The notes: generated by a model not told the origin, from the sequence alone. Shown: positions 54,749-63,822, numbered from the stretch's first letter. The stretch: DNA of 64,000 nucleotides from JAGQVA01 sp033764335 (GCA_033764335.1 JANRJC010000057.1:57087-121086); one strand, 5' to 3'. Numbers and translations are program-made.

Positions 54749-55954
54749 TTAATTTGAGCAACAATGATTTAATACATAAGAAGCTGGTTTCCCCGTATAT
54801 TCATCAATATCCGCCTCAACAATATCAAAAATACTAAGCAATTGGGTATTTGAAGTTAGGGTTCTGTATTGGTTCAAAATTAATTTCGCTTTTGTGCTAA
54901 TTTCATTGGTTATTAAAATTTCGTTACTTTGGTTAGCATTCGGTCCAAGTACAATCCCTATTGAAGGATTACACAATTCAAATAATTCTAAAATTTCAAT
55001 TGCTAGTGAGGGGGTTAACGAATTATAAATATCCTCACTTAAAATATCATAATATCCCAAATATGTAAGGCCAAAAGTGGAGTTTACAAGAAATTCGTCT
55101 CTGAATTCATAATGCAATGCATAATTTGAATTCTGGACTTCAATGCTTGCGGAACCGATCTCATGAGCATGGCGGTCCAGACAGCCTGCCACGAATGTGC
55201 ATTCATGGGCACCAAATTCAGGATTATACTCACAATTAGCATCTTCAGCTCTTTCTGTACAGGGAGAACTACAAACAATAGGAGGCTCGTTTTGTTTATA
55301 CATTCCAACCTCTTGAATTTGTCTAGAAATCAATGACGATAATTGCTCAAAGGAATATTTTTTGTCAGGAGTAATAAAGTCTTCCCTGTCAATACGAATG
55401 TAACCCTTATATTTATTTTCAGATCGAATAATCTCTGTTAGTAGATCATTTGAGTGATTGAAATAAAGACCTCGTGTATAACCGCTAAGTGATTGTATTT
55501 TCTTGAAAAGATTTTCGTCATCCTTCTGATAAAATTCGTGGAAAAGTTGGCGATTTTTTAAGTAATAAATACTAATCCCATCCCAATCGCCGAGATTAAG
55601 GGTTTTAGGTTTCAGTGTTTCCTGATTTGAATAGTATATTACGATTTCATTTATAGGTAGATTCTGTCCGTTTTCCGGATTGATTTTTAAAAAATCTGTA
55701 ATGTTTTGAAGATTTTTTATGTCCGTTTTTCCGGTCATGATGCCAAACCCATCTTTTGCAACATCATTCCAAAAAGATGCTTCTACTGTAAAATATTGAT
55801 TATTATAATCAATATTCATAACTTCTTTGGAAATAGGAATTTTGTTACTACATAGAACTTTTTCCTGATAATTACACCCGATCCCAAATACAAGAATTGT
55901 AGAAAGAATGATGATTAGGCTATTTTGAATAGCTACTTTTTTACTTAAATCCAT
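54749..55954 (-). CDS. Hypothetical lipoprotein
   Basis: 401 residues, unrecognised. N-terminal hydrophobic helix with lipobox FGIGC (Cys27). The mature part has a Cys-rich stretch at about 230-262 (CSSPCTERAEDANC, HECTFVAGC) that could hold disulphides or metal, and a hydrophilic C-terminal half ending in NHCCSN. More AT-rich than the genes to its left. Its stop codon lies 10 bases from MITE copy A, whose palindrome may now end its transcript. A PD40, OmpA or T9SS domain is not seen. Confidence 0.6.
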   Translation of the reverse strand: MDLSKKVAIQNSLIIILSTILVFGIGCNYQEKVLCSNKIPISKEVMNIDYNNQYFTVEASFWNDVAKDGFGIMTGKTDIKNLQNITDFLKINPENGQNLPINEIVIYYSNQETLKPKTLNLGDWDGISIYYLKNRQLFHEFYQKDDENLFKKIQSLSGYTRGLYFNHSNDLLTEIIRSENKYKGYIRIDREDFITPDKKYSFEQLSSLISRQIQEVGMYKQNEPPIVCSSPCTERAEDANCEYNPEFGAHECTFVAGCLDRHAHEIGSASIEVQNSNYALHYEFRDEFLVNSTFGLTYLGYYDILSEDIYNSLTPSLAIEILELFELCNPSIGIVLGPNANQSNEILITNEISTKAKLILNQYRTLTSNTQLLSIFDIVEADIDEYTGKPASYVLNHCCSN

Positions 55955-56200
55955 TTTGTAAAGTATTTAATTTGGTTAATGCTTACTCTTTTAAAGGTTT
56001 TCAGCACACCCTTTATCGCGATAGTGCAACATAGTTCATTTAAAAAAAAAAACAAGTGACCGGATGATTTATTTTTTGAAGTAATGATCTTTTCTCAAGT
56101 GGATTCAATCTGTTTTCAGTTACATTTCTCATGCCCACAGGGTACTAAAACAATTTTTTGATTTGTAGAATAACTACTTAGAATATTTTTTTCAAATAGG

Positions 56201-56231
56201 TTGAAAATTTAAAAATTTTTATTTATTTTTG
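56201..56231 (+). promoter_or_regulatory. Promoter of the hsdS-hsdM operon
   Basis: TTG (56201-56203), exactly 20 bases, then TATTTTTG (56224-56231): full match to the Bacteroidota consensus. Transcription should start near 56238, leaving a leader of about 24 bases before hsdS. The rest of 55955-56200 is AT-rich with no gene visible. Confidence 0.7.
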
Positions 56232-56261
56232 TAGTCTCACTACCTAAAAATAAATTTCAAA

Positions 56262-56813
56262 ATGTTGATAGAACATATCACAACTATCCAAACCGGACTT
56301 TTTGCAAAGCCGGCCGGCACGGGAGATGTGGTTTATTTACAGTCCAAACATTTCGATGAAAACGGACAACTACTCGGAGAAATACATGCCGATCTGAATG
56401 CTGACCGAATTTCCGAAAAACACCTGCTCAGACAAGGTGATGTACTTTTTGCGGCTAAAGGAACTAAAAACTTTGCGACCGTATATACCAAGCCTAACAA
56501 ACCAGCGGTGGCTTCTACCTCATTCTTTGTGATCCGGCTTACTGATAAAAAAGTATTGCCGGAATATTTAGCATGGTTTTTAAATCATCCCGACACGCAA
56601 ACTTTTATTAAGGATAATGCGAGAGGGACGGCAATTCCTTCTATCAGAAAAACAGTATTGGAAAATCTCGAAATTCCCATTCCCTCTTTAGAAAAACAAA
56701 GAGTAATCATCCGGTTATCTGATTTAGCGAAAAAAGAAAGTACACTCCGGATTGCGATTCTTCAACAAAGAAAATTTTTAATTGATCAACAGATAATCAA
56801 GGCAATAAAATAA
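56262..56813 (+). CDS. hsdS: Type I restriction-modification specificity subunit, single-TRD half form
   Basis: 183 residues, about half the length of a classical HsdS. One target-recognition domain is present, ending in the usual IPSIRKTVLENLEIPIPSLEKQ, followed by a single helical spacer (VIIRLSDLAKKESTLRIAILQQRKFL). Half subunits can dimerise to recognise palindromic split sites; alternatively it needs a partner outside the window. It is first in the operon, 5 bases before hsdM, an unusual order. Confidence 0.82.
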   Translation: MLIEHITTIQTGLFAKPAGTGDVVYLQSKHFDENGQLLGEIHADLNADRISEKHLLRQGDVLFAAKGTKNFATVYTKPNKPAVASTSFFVIRLTDKKVLPEYLAWFLNHPDTQTFIKDNARGTAIPSIRKTVLENLEIPIPSLEKQRVIIRLSDLAKKESTLRIAILQQRKFLIDQQIIKAIK

Positions 56814-56818
56814 ATATC

Positions 56819-58378
56819 ATGGCTAAAATAACCCAAAAAGACATTAATGATGCCGTCTGGAAGGCATGTGATACTTTCAGAGGGAGCATTGACCCAAGCA
56901 TTTACAAAGACTATGTGCTTACTATGCTGTTTCTGAAATACCTCAGCGATGTGCATGATGATAAAATGGAAGGTTACCTAAAAAAGTATAACGGCGATTC
57001 AGATCGCGCCAAACGAGCCATGCAGTACGAACGTTTCATTGTGCCGGAACACAGCCATTTCAAATACCTCTACGACCACCGCAACGAGGCCAACATAGGT
57101 GAACTCATCAATATTGCCTTGACCGATTTGGAAGAAGCTAACCGCGAAAAATTATATAGCGAAGACGGTGCAGGAATTTTCCAGAATATTGATTTTAACA
57201 GCAGCAAATTGGGCGAAGCCAAAGATAAAAACCAACGCCTAAAAACCTTGCTTATTGACTTCAATAATGACAAACTCGACCTAAAACCTTCCCACTTAGG
57301 CGGTGCAGATATTATCGGAGGGGCTTATATGTTCTTGATTGAAAACTTTGCAAGCGATGCCGGTAAAAAAGCGGGGGAATTTTTTACTCCAAAAGAAGTT
57401 TCCACTCTTATCGCCAAACTCACCCAATCAAAACCCGGTTCTCGTATTTGCGACCCTACCTGCGGTTCTGCTTCGCTCCTGATTAAAGCCGGCGAAGAAG
57501 TCGGCTCTGATAATTTCTCCTTGTATGGGCAGGAAGCCAACGGCAGCACCTGGGCACTGGCGGTGATGAATATGTTTTTACATGGCTTTGACAATGCCAC
57601 CATCCGCTGGGGCGATACTATACGCAACCCCAAACTGAAAGAAGGCGACCAGCTAATGAAGTTTGATACCGTAGTGGCAAACCCGCCATTCTCCTTAGAC
57701 AAATGGGGAAAGGTAGAAGACAAAGAAGGCGACAAAACCACCGTTAGCTACGATCCTGAAACCGATAAATACAACCGCTTCTGGAGAGGCGTACCACCCA
57801 AAAGCAAAGGCGACTGGGCTTTTATCAGCCACATGATCGAAACGCTGAATGAACACGGCAAAGCAGGGGTAGTTGTGCCGCACGGTGTATTGTTTCGCGG
57901 CAGCAGTGAAGGAAAAATCAGGCAAAAAACTATTGAAGAAAATTTGTTGGAAGCCGTAATTGGTTTACCGGCCAACCTGTTTTTTGGCACAGGCATTCCC
58001 GCTGCCATTCTCATCTTCAACAAACAAAAAAGCAGCAATAACTTCCTGTTTATTGACGGCAGTAAACACTACGAAAGCGCCAAAAACCAAAACAAACTTC
58101 GGGAAAGCGATATAAATCACATTGTACAGACCTACCGAGACTTTACAGCAGGTACACTACTTCCCGGTGTGGTGGAAGACAAGTTCAGCTATGTAGCCAC
58201 AGCCGCAGAAATACAGGAAAACGACTACAACCTAAACATCCCCCGCTATGTGGACACTTTTGAAGAAGAGGCTGAAGTGGACATTGCTGCGGTGCAGAAG
58301 GAGATTGACAGGCTGGAAGGAGAATTGGTGAAAGTGCAGAGTGAGATTGAAGTTTATCTGAAACAGTTAATGAACTAA
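56819..58378 (+). CDS. hsdM: Type I restriction-modification DNA methyltransferase subunit
   Basis: 519 residues. N-terminal HsdM_N helical domain (FRGSIDPSIYKDYVLTMLFLKYLSD), then an N6-adenine methyltransferase domain: SAM-binding DPTCGSASLL (Asp212) and catalytic NPPF (288-291). The C-terminal coiled coil (about 480-519) should contact HsdS. Intact by length. The next gene starts 2 bases after the stop. No hsdR gene is found in the rest of the window. Confidence 0.95.
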   Translation: MAKITQKDINDAVWKACDTFRGSIDPSIYKDYVLTMLFLKYLSDVHDDKMEGYLKKYNGDSDRAKRAMQYERFIVPEHSHFKYLYDHRNEANIGELINIALTDLEEANREKLYSEDGAGIFQNIDFNSSKLGEAKDKNQRLKTLLIDFNNDKLDLKPSHLGGADIIGGAYMFLIENFASDAGKKAGEFFTPKEVSTLIAKLTQSKPGSRICDPTCGSASLLIKAGEEVGSDNFSLYGQEANGSTWALAVMNMFLHGFDNATIRWGDTIRNPKLKEGDQLMKFDTVVANPPFSLDKWGKVEDKEGDKTTVSYDPETDKYNRFWRGVPPKSKGDWAFISHMIETLNEHGKAGVVVPHGVLFRGSSEGKIRQKTIEENLLEAVIGLPANLFFGTGIPAAILIFNKQKSSNNFLFIDGSKHYESAKNQNKLRESDINHIVQTYRDFTAGTLLPGVVEDKFSYVATAAEIQENDYNLNIPRYVDTFEEEAEVDIAAVQKEIDRLEGELVKVQSEIEVYLKQLMN

Positions 58379-58380
58379 TC

Positions 58381-59220
58381 ATGGCTAAAGAAAAGAAATC
58401 AACCATCCATGTGCAGGGGCTTGCTGTCAGTATTATTTCTCAGCAGCAGGACGACTATATTTCCATTACAGATATTGCCCGCCACAGAGATGCAGAACGT
58501 AGTGATTATATCCTTCAAAACTGGCTGCGCAACCGAAGCACTATTGAGTTTATTGGGCTTTGGGAGCAGTTGCGGAATCCAAATTTTAATTCCATCGAAT
58601 TCGATGGAATTAAAAACATGGCAGGTTCCAACAGTTTTTCACTCACCCCAAAACGTTGGATAGAAACCACCAATGCCATTGGCATCGTTTCAAAAACAGG
58701 AAGGTATGGGGGAACCTACGCACACAAAGACATAGCCTTCGAGTTTGCCTCATGGATTAGTGCCGAATTTAAATTGTACCTGATTGTAGAATTCCAACGC
58801 CTGAAAGAAGACGAAAACCGCAGGCTTTCGCTGGAGTGGAACCTCAACCGTACCTTGTCTAAGGTAAATTACCGCATTCATACCGATGCTATTAAAGAAA
58901 ACATTATCCCCGCCAATATTACCAAAGAACAGGAACAATTCATCTATGCCAACGAAGCCGATGTGCTGAACGTAGCTTTGTTTGGCAACACAGCCCAGAA
59001 ATGGCGAAAAGCCAATCCCGACAAAGAGGGAAATGTGAGGGATTATAGTACTGTAGAGCAGTTGCTGGTTTTGGCCAACCTGGAAAGCATGAACGCTGAG
59101 TTTATCCGCATGGGCTTGCCACAAGGCGAAAGACTAAGAAAACTCAATACCATTGCCATACAGCAGTTGAAATCATTGGTGGGAAATATCAACCTTAAAA
59201 AATTAGACGATGGGAAGTAA
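58381..59220 (+). CDS. KilA-N domain protein
   Basis: 279 residues. N-terminal KilA-N DNA-binding domain (about 15-130): DYISITDIARHRD, LQNWLRNRSTIEFIGLWEQL, GRYGGTYAHKDIAFEFASWIS, KLYLIVEFQRLK. The C-terminal half is helical and uncharacterised. Such proteins are common in phages and inside type I RM loci. Its first 26 bases are identical to those of the DinD-like gene at 60619. It overlaps the following rhuM by 11 bases. Confidence 0.88.
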   Translation: MAKEKKSTIHVQGLAVSIISQQQDDYISITDIARHRDAERSDYILQNWLRNRSTIEFIGLWEQLRNPNFNSIEFDGIKNMAGSNSFSLTPKRWIETTNAIGIVSKTGRYGGTYAHKDIAFEFASWISAEFKLYLIVEFQRLKEDENRRLSLEWNLNRTLSKVNYRIHTDAIKENIIPANITKEQEQFIYANEADVLNVALFGNTAQKWRKANPDKEGNVRDYSTVEQLLVLANLESMNAEFIRMGLPQGERLRKLNTIAIQQLKSLVGNINLKKLDDGK

Positions 59221-60611
59221 AAAGCAACTTAAAAAAGCATCCGAAGGTTTTAATGAAATACTGCTTTACACCACCCCAAACGGCAAGGTAAAAGTTGAAA
59301 TCTATCTCCAAAATGAAACCATTTGGCTCACGCAGCAAAAAATTGCCGATTTGTTTGGCGTGGATAGAACTGTGATTACCAAACATTTAGTTAATATTTA
59401 TACCGAAGGCGAATTGAAAAAGGAGGCAACTAGTGCAAAAATTGCACAAGTTCAATTGGAAGGAAACAGAGAGGTAAACCGACAAATTGAATTCTATAAT
59501 CTCGATGCCATTATTTCTGTTGGTTACAGAGTAAATAGTAGTCAGGCAACGGCTTTCAGAATGTGGGCTACCGAGAGGCTGAAAGAGTACATCATCAAAG
59601 GCTTTACGATGGATGATGAACGCCTGAAAAACCCCAACAACATATTTGGCAAAGATTATTTTGACGAACAACTTGCCCGAATACGCGACATACGCAGCAG
59701 TGAACGAAGGTTCTACCAAAAAATCACCGATATCTACGCACAATGCAGCGCTGACTATAAAGCAGATGCCGAAATCACCAAAACTTTTTTTGCCACTGTT
59801 CAAAACAAATTGCATTGGGCCATTACCGGACAAACCGCTGCCGAAATTGTACATTCTAGAGCCGACAGCGACAAAGAAAACATGGGCTTGACCAACGGGC
59901 GCAAACCAAAATGTCGCACCTGCGGTCAAAGGCATTCACCGTCAGGCGTGGGGGACAAAGAATCTTTCGTACCCCTGCGCCCTAGGCGTAATCCCGTAGA
60001 AAAAAAGGGGGGCGGCCATCGAGGCTACAAACATTCGACCTCTCCGAGGGCTTGCCGGTCGGCAAAACCCCGTATATTTCGCGTTTTAGCCACTTTTTTG
60101 GCGAAGCCGGGACTCCGGAGGAGTCGAAGGTTTGTAGCCGGAAGGCCCGTTCCCCCCTTTTTTTTCAGGGGTTGCGCCGTAGCGCGCGTGAGGACGAAAG
60201 GTTCCTTCTTTCAAACACCCTCGGTGCGGCATTTTGGTTTGCGCCCTGACCAACTGGAAAAATGCCCCAGCCGGAAAAATCCGAAAAACCGATGTGGGCA
60301 TTGCGAAAAACTACCTCAACGAAAAAGAACTGGACCACATGAACCGCATTGTGAGCATGTATCTGGACTTTGCCGAAATGCAAGCCAACAGAGGTATTGT
60401 AATGAACATGAAGAACTGGGCAGAAAGGTTAGATGCCTTTTTACAGTTTAACGAACAAGCCATTTTGAAAGATGCCGGAAAAGTAAGCCACGAAGTTGCC
60501 CTCGCATTAGCAGAAACGGAATTTGATAAGTTTAGTAAACAGCAGGATGTTTTGTACGAAAGCGATTTTGATAAGCTGACGAATAAGCGGGAACAATTTA
60601 AAACCCAATAG
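59210..60611 (+). pseudogene. rhuM: RhuM-family gene split by MITE insertion
   Basis: Two pieces of one gene: 59210-59896 (229 codons, N-terminal helix-turn-helix and core, ending ENMGLTN) and 60255-60611 (118 codons and stop, beginning WKNAPAGKIRKTDVGIAKNYL). Removing the element and one copy of its 8-bp duplication joins them in frame to a 347-residue RhuM protein, the same size as the intact copy at 61391 (337). The insertion adds 358 bp, so it also shifts the frame; read-through gives a 413-residue hybrid from 59210 to 60451. RhuM function is unproven; it was named from a Salmonella pathogenicity island and often sits in RM loci. Confidence 0.92.
59897..60246 (-). mobile_element. MITE-like element, copy B (350 bp), inserted in rhuM
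   Basis: Terminal inverted repeats of 24 bp with one mismatch; all four ends of the two copies share GGGCGCAAACCAAA. Flanked by a perfect 8-bp duplication TGACCAAC (59889-59896 and 60247-60254). No transposase gene. The interior matches copy A read in the other direction: for example CCTCTCCGAGG and GACTCCGGAGGAGTC occur here in the order opposite to their complements in copy A. The element must be moved by a transposase encoded elsewhere. Confidence 0.93.
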
Positions 60612-60618
60612 AGATAAA

Positions 60619-61341
60619 ATGGCTAAAGAAAAGAAATCAACCATAAATGTGCAGGGAACTGCTATTACTATTCTGAGCCAAAAAGAGGATGATTTTATCT
60701 CTCTGACTGATATGCTGAAAGCCAGTACGAATAGTGGCCATCCGGTTTCAGATCACTTCGAGGAATACCTCGAGGAGATAGTTCATGGCAAAGGAGCAAG
60801 ACAAACATACGAAAGCGTAAAACTCTCCCGATACGCCTGTTACCTGATTGTGCAAAATGCTGATCCCGGCAAAGAAGTAGTAGCACAAGGGCAAACCTGT
60901 TTTGCCGTGCAAACCCGTTTGCAGGAGATTCGCCAGATGGAAGAATACCATCGCTTGAGCACCGAAGAAGAAAAACGTTTGTTTTTAAGGGAAGAGATGA
61001 AACGACACAATATACAATTAGCGGATGCCGCTAAGGATGCCGGAGTAATAAAACCATTGGATTATGCCATTTTCCAAAACCACGGTTATATGGGCGAGTT
61101 AGCGGCTAACCTATTTTGCGCCACACAAACCGAAGAAAAACTGAGGCGAGACAATATTAAAGGCAAACAACAAGCCAACCAAACCCATTTTGAAATAGGA
61201 AAAAAGGTGCGCAAAACCATTGAGGAAATTGGCGGTACCATGCCCGAAAACCTGCCGACGGCTGATAGCATCATAAAGCTGGAAAAAGCTAGAGAACCCA
61301 AACAATTGAAAGCACCCAAAAAGAAAAAAGATGAAAAATAG
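60619..61341 (+). CDS. DinD-like protein with KilA-N-type N-terminus and internal deletion
   Basis: 240 residues; DinD of other bacteria is about 275. Residues 1-35 copy the start of the KilA-N protein (MAKEKKSTINVQGTAITILS...DDFISLTDM). From about 36 on it is DinD: SDHFEEYLEEI, KLSRYACYLIVQNADP, VVAQGQTCFAVQTR, ELAANLFCATQTEEKLRRDN, IEEIGGTMPENLPT. The usual segment of about 30 residues between NHGYMG and ELAANLF is missing, in frame. It may therefore be an altered or decaying hybrid. The ending PKKKKDEK is the same as in the next gene, with 25 identical bases. Confidence 0.75.
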   Translation: MAKEKKSTINVQGTAITILSQKEDDFISLTDMLKASTNSGHPVSDHFEEYLEEIVHGKGARQTYESVKLSRYACYLIVQNADPGKEVVAQGQTCFAVQTRLQEIRQMEEYHRLSTEEEKRLFLREEMKRHNIQLADAAKDAGVIKPLDYAIFQNHGYMGELAANLFCATQTEEKLRRDNIKGKQQANQTHFEIGKKVRKTIEEIGGTMPENLPTADSIIKLEKAREPKQLKAPKKKKDEK

Positions 61342-61390
61342 TCAGGATCAGAATTTACAGGGTTTAAGTTAACCAACTAATGAAATAGCC

Positions 61391-62404
61391 ATGGTTGAAA
61401 GCAACATTATTATATACCAAACCGAAGACGGGCGTACCAAAATAGAAACCAGACTGGAGGGCGAAACCGTTTGGTTGACTCAAGCACAGTTGTGCGAACT
61501 TTTTCAGAAGTCGAAAGCCACTATAAGCGGGCATATTAAAAACATATTTGAAGAAGGGGAATTGGACGAGCCAGCAGTTGTTCGGAAATTCCGAACAACT
61601 GCCACAGATGGCAAGTCTTACGATACCCATTTCTACAATCTGGACGTCATCATTTCCGTCGGTTATCGAGTGAAAAGTCTCCAGGGCACAAAGTTCCGGC
61701 AATGGGCAACGGCCAGGTTGAGGGAATACATAGTGAAAGGTTTTACGATGAATGATGAGTTGCTCAAACAAGCCGGAGGCGGCAACTATTTTGATGAATT
61801 GCTGGCCCGCATCCGGGATATACGCAGCAGTGAAAAAGTATTTTGGCGCAAGGTGCTAGATATTTATGCTACTAGCATTGACTACGAACCTAAAAATGAA
61901 ATGTCTGTACTCTTTTTTCAAACGGTACAAAATAAAATGCATTGGGCGGCCCACGGACACACTGCCGCCGAAGTCATTTACAAGCGCATTGATGCCACAA
62001 AACCCAATTTAGGACTAACGCACTTCAAGGGAATCAAACCCACAAAGCAGGAAACCGAAATAGCCAAAAATTACCTCAAGGAGGATGAACTGAACATCCT
62101 GAACCGCATGGTAACGGCTTACCTAGAACTCGCTGAGTTGCAGGCACTCAACCGCAAACCTATGTATATGAAAGACTGGATAGAGCGGCTGGACGATTTT
62201 GTGCGTATGACCGGCAACGACATATTAGACCATGCTGGCACCGTGAGCCATCAGCAGATGCTAAAAAAAGCGCAGGCAGAATACGATAGATACAAGGCTC
62301 TTACCGCTTCGGATTTAAGCGAAGCAGAAAAACATTTTGTAGAGCACATGGAAAAAGAGACCAAGAAACTGACCAAACCCAAAAAGAAAAAAGATGAAAA
62401 ATGA
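61391..62404 (+). CDS. rhuM: RhuM-family protein (intact copy)
   Basis: 337 residues. N-terminal helix-turn-helix-like region (VWLTQAQLCELFQKSKATIS), YNLDVIISVGYRV, FRQWATARLREYIVKGF, then the RhuM core (LARIRDIRSSEKVFWRKVLDIYA, MHWAAHGHTAAEVIY, EIAKNYLKEDELNILNRMV) and a basic tail. About the same length and order as the split copy, but clearly diverged, so this is an old duplication or a separate acquisition. Lies 49 bases after the DinD-like gene and 22 bases before the SIR2 gene. Confidence 0.9.
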   Translation: MVESNIIIYQTEDGRTKIETRLEGETVWLTQAQLCELFQKSKATISGHIKNIFEEGELDEPAVVRKFRTTATDGKSYDTHFYNLDVIISVGYRVKSLQGTKFRQWATARLREYIVKGFTMNDELLKQAGGGNYFDELLARIRDIRSSEKVFWRKVLDIYATSIDYEPKNEMSVLFFQTVQNKMHWAAHGHTAAEVIYKRIDATKPNLGLTHFKGIKPTKQETEIAKNYLKEDELNILNRMVTAYLELAELQALNRKPMYMKDWIERLDDFVRMTGNDILDHAGTVSHQQMLKKAQAEYDRYKALTASDLSEAEKHFVEHMEKETKKLTKPKKKKDEK

Positions 62405-62426
62405 TTTGAGTAAATTTTAACCCCTC

Positions 62427-63815
62427 ATGAAACAACCAAATTCGTACCTATACCCAACTTATTGGATGACCTATTACGGGGATATCCTGCATGGATTTTT
62501 GTTTGAGACACCTGAACTGCCAGATAAACTCTTTATTATCTCCAATAATCAATCAAAAGAATTTCATGTCTGGGAAAAATCTAATCCCAAAGATTTTGAT
62601 AAACTTCGCGCCTTAGGCTGGGAATTTTCTGACCATCGAGCTATCACTCAATTACATAATCTGGATTCAGAAACTTTTTCTGGTAATCGAATGGAAACTG
62701 AATCCAGAGTTTTCCAATGGGCATATCGAAAAATGTTCATTTTTGGTGCAGGCGCATCAGCCTTTTGCACGTTTGGTGAAGGCAATCAAAAACTAAAAGA
62801 TTTTCAATGGCGACCACCTCTAGCAACAGAAATGTTTTCAGAGAGGTTTGATGAAATTTTAAATAATTATCCTGGCGCAAAAACCATGTTACCGAATGTT
62901 GCAGCAAATGGCAACAATACTGAAGCAGTCATGGAACAATGTTGGCAACACATTCGTTCAGGTTATGATATTAAGGAACTAGCCAAATATGTAAATACTC
63001 AGTTTTTTCTAAGCGAGTTAACTGAAAAATTCTCAACAGAAACAGAGAAACATTTCCATCGCTATAATCTCTTTAATCTTTTTGCGGATTCTTTATCAAA
63101 ATATCTGAGTGCCCATTCTCAGGAAGCCGTCTCCCTAGTATCTTTCAATTACGATACTTTATTAGATAATGCTTTGCAAGAGCATTGTGACGTAAAACTC
63201 AAACATATACAGGATTATGTTCCACTAAATAAAAATCCTTTATTCTTATTCAAACCACATGGCTCATGGAACTGGGGATGGAAATTTACTGATTACCAGA
63301 ACAACATTTCTGATCGGATTTACGATGACCTGATTCCGCTAGGTCAGGTATTCGGAAATATGCTTGGTAGCATCCCTGACCTGTATCATCGTTTTTCATG
63401 GGGTCGTGAAAGCAGGCATCATTCTAATCGGCTCGGCAGATTTATTCTTGATAAACAAAAACTTGAGGTTTTTCCTTCAAATCAAAGAAACAAACATTTC
63501 CCCGCCTTATTGATTCCTCTTCAGGATAAAGACGAACTACTTATGCCGTATGAGCATCAAGACTATCTGGAGCATTATGCGATGACGGACGTTGAGGAAT
63601 TGTATCTAATTGGCTGGAAAGGAAGTGAAGCGATTTTTAATAGATTATTGAGCCAAAACTGCCAAAAACTCAAAAGGATAACTATTGTAAACCCTGATTT
63701 TGAGGGTGTGAAAAAATGTCTGGGAGAGTATCTGGATTTTTCTAAGTATGAAATAAGTCATATAAAATATTTTGATGATTTTGTCTTAAATCACTTGAAG
63801 GCAATTTTTGAATAA
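62427..63815 (+). CDS. SIR2-like domain protein (putative NAD-consuming defence effector)
   Basis: 462 residues. A SIR2_2-like core starts at about 103 with GAGAS (107-111), the NAD-binding loop; FNYD (240-243) and KPHGS (His278) correspond to the catalytic Asn/Asp and His of SIR2 NADases. About 100 N-terminal residues precede the core and match nothing I know (YPTYWMTYYGDILHGFLF...). SIR2-type NADases deplete NAD in several phage-defence systems (for example ThsA, DSR and SIR2-HerA). No HerA, Argonaute or TIR partner is adjacent; the neighbours are RM and RhuM genes, which is the basis for calling it a defence candidate. Confidence 0.78.
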   Translation: MKQPNSYLYPTYWMTYYGDILHGFLFETPELPDKLFIISNNQSKEFHVWEKSNPKDFDKLRALGWEFSDHRAITQLHNLDSETFSGNRMETESRVFQWAYRKMFIFGAGASAFCTFGEGNQKLKDFQWRPPLATEMFSERFDEILNNYPGAKTMLPNVAANGNNTEAVMEQCWQHIRSGYDIKELAKYVNTQFFLSELTEKFSTETEKHFHRYNLFNLFADSLSKYLSAHSQEAVSLVSFNYDTLLDNALQEHCDVKLKHIQDYVPLNKNPLFLFKPHGSWNWGWKFTDYQNNISDRIYDDLIPLGQVFGNMLGSIPDLYHRFSWGRESRHHSNRLGRFILDKQKLEVFPSNQRNKHFPALLIPLQDKDELLMPYEHQDYLEHYAMTDVEELYLIGWKGSEAIFNRLLSQNCQKLKRITIVNPDFEGVKKCLGEYLDFSKYEISHIKYFDDFVLNHLKAIFE

Positions 63816-63822
63816 TCGAATA

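Noticed and set aside
60234..60611. Separate small gene after the MITE
   Set aside because: It is the 3' part of the split rhuM; the empty-site reconstruction joins it in frame to 59210-59896.
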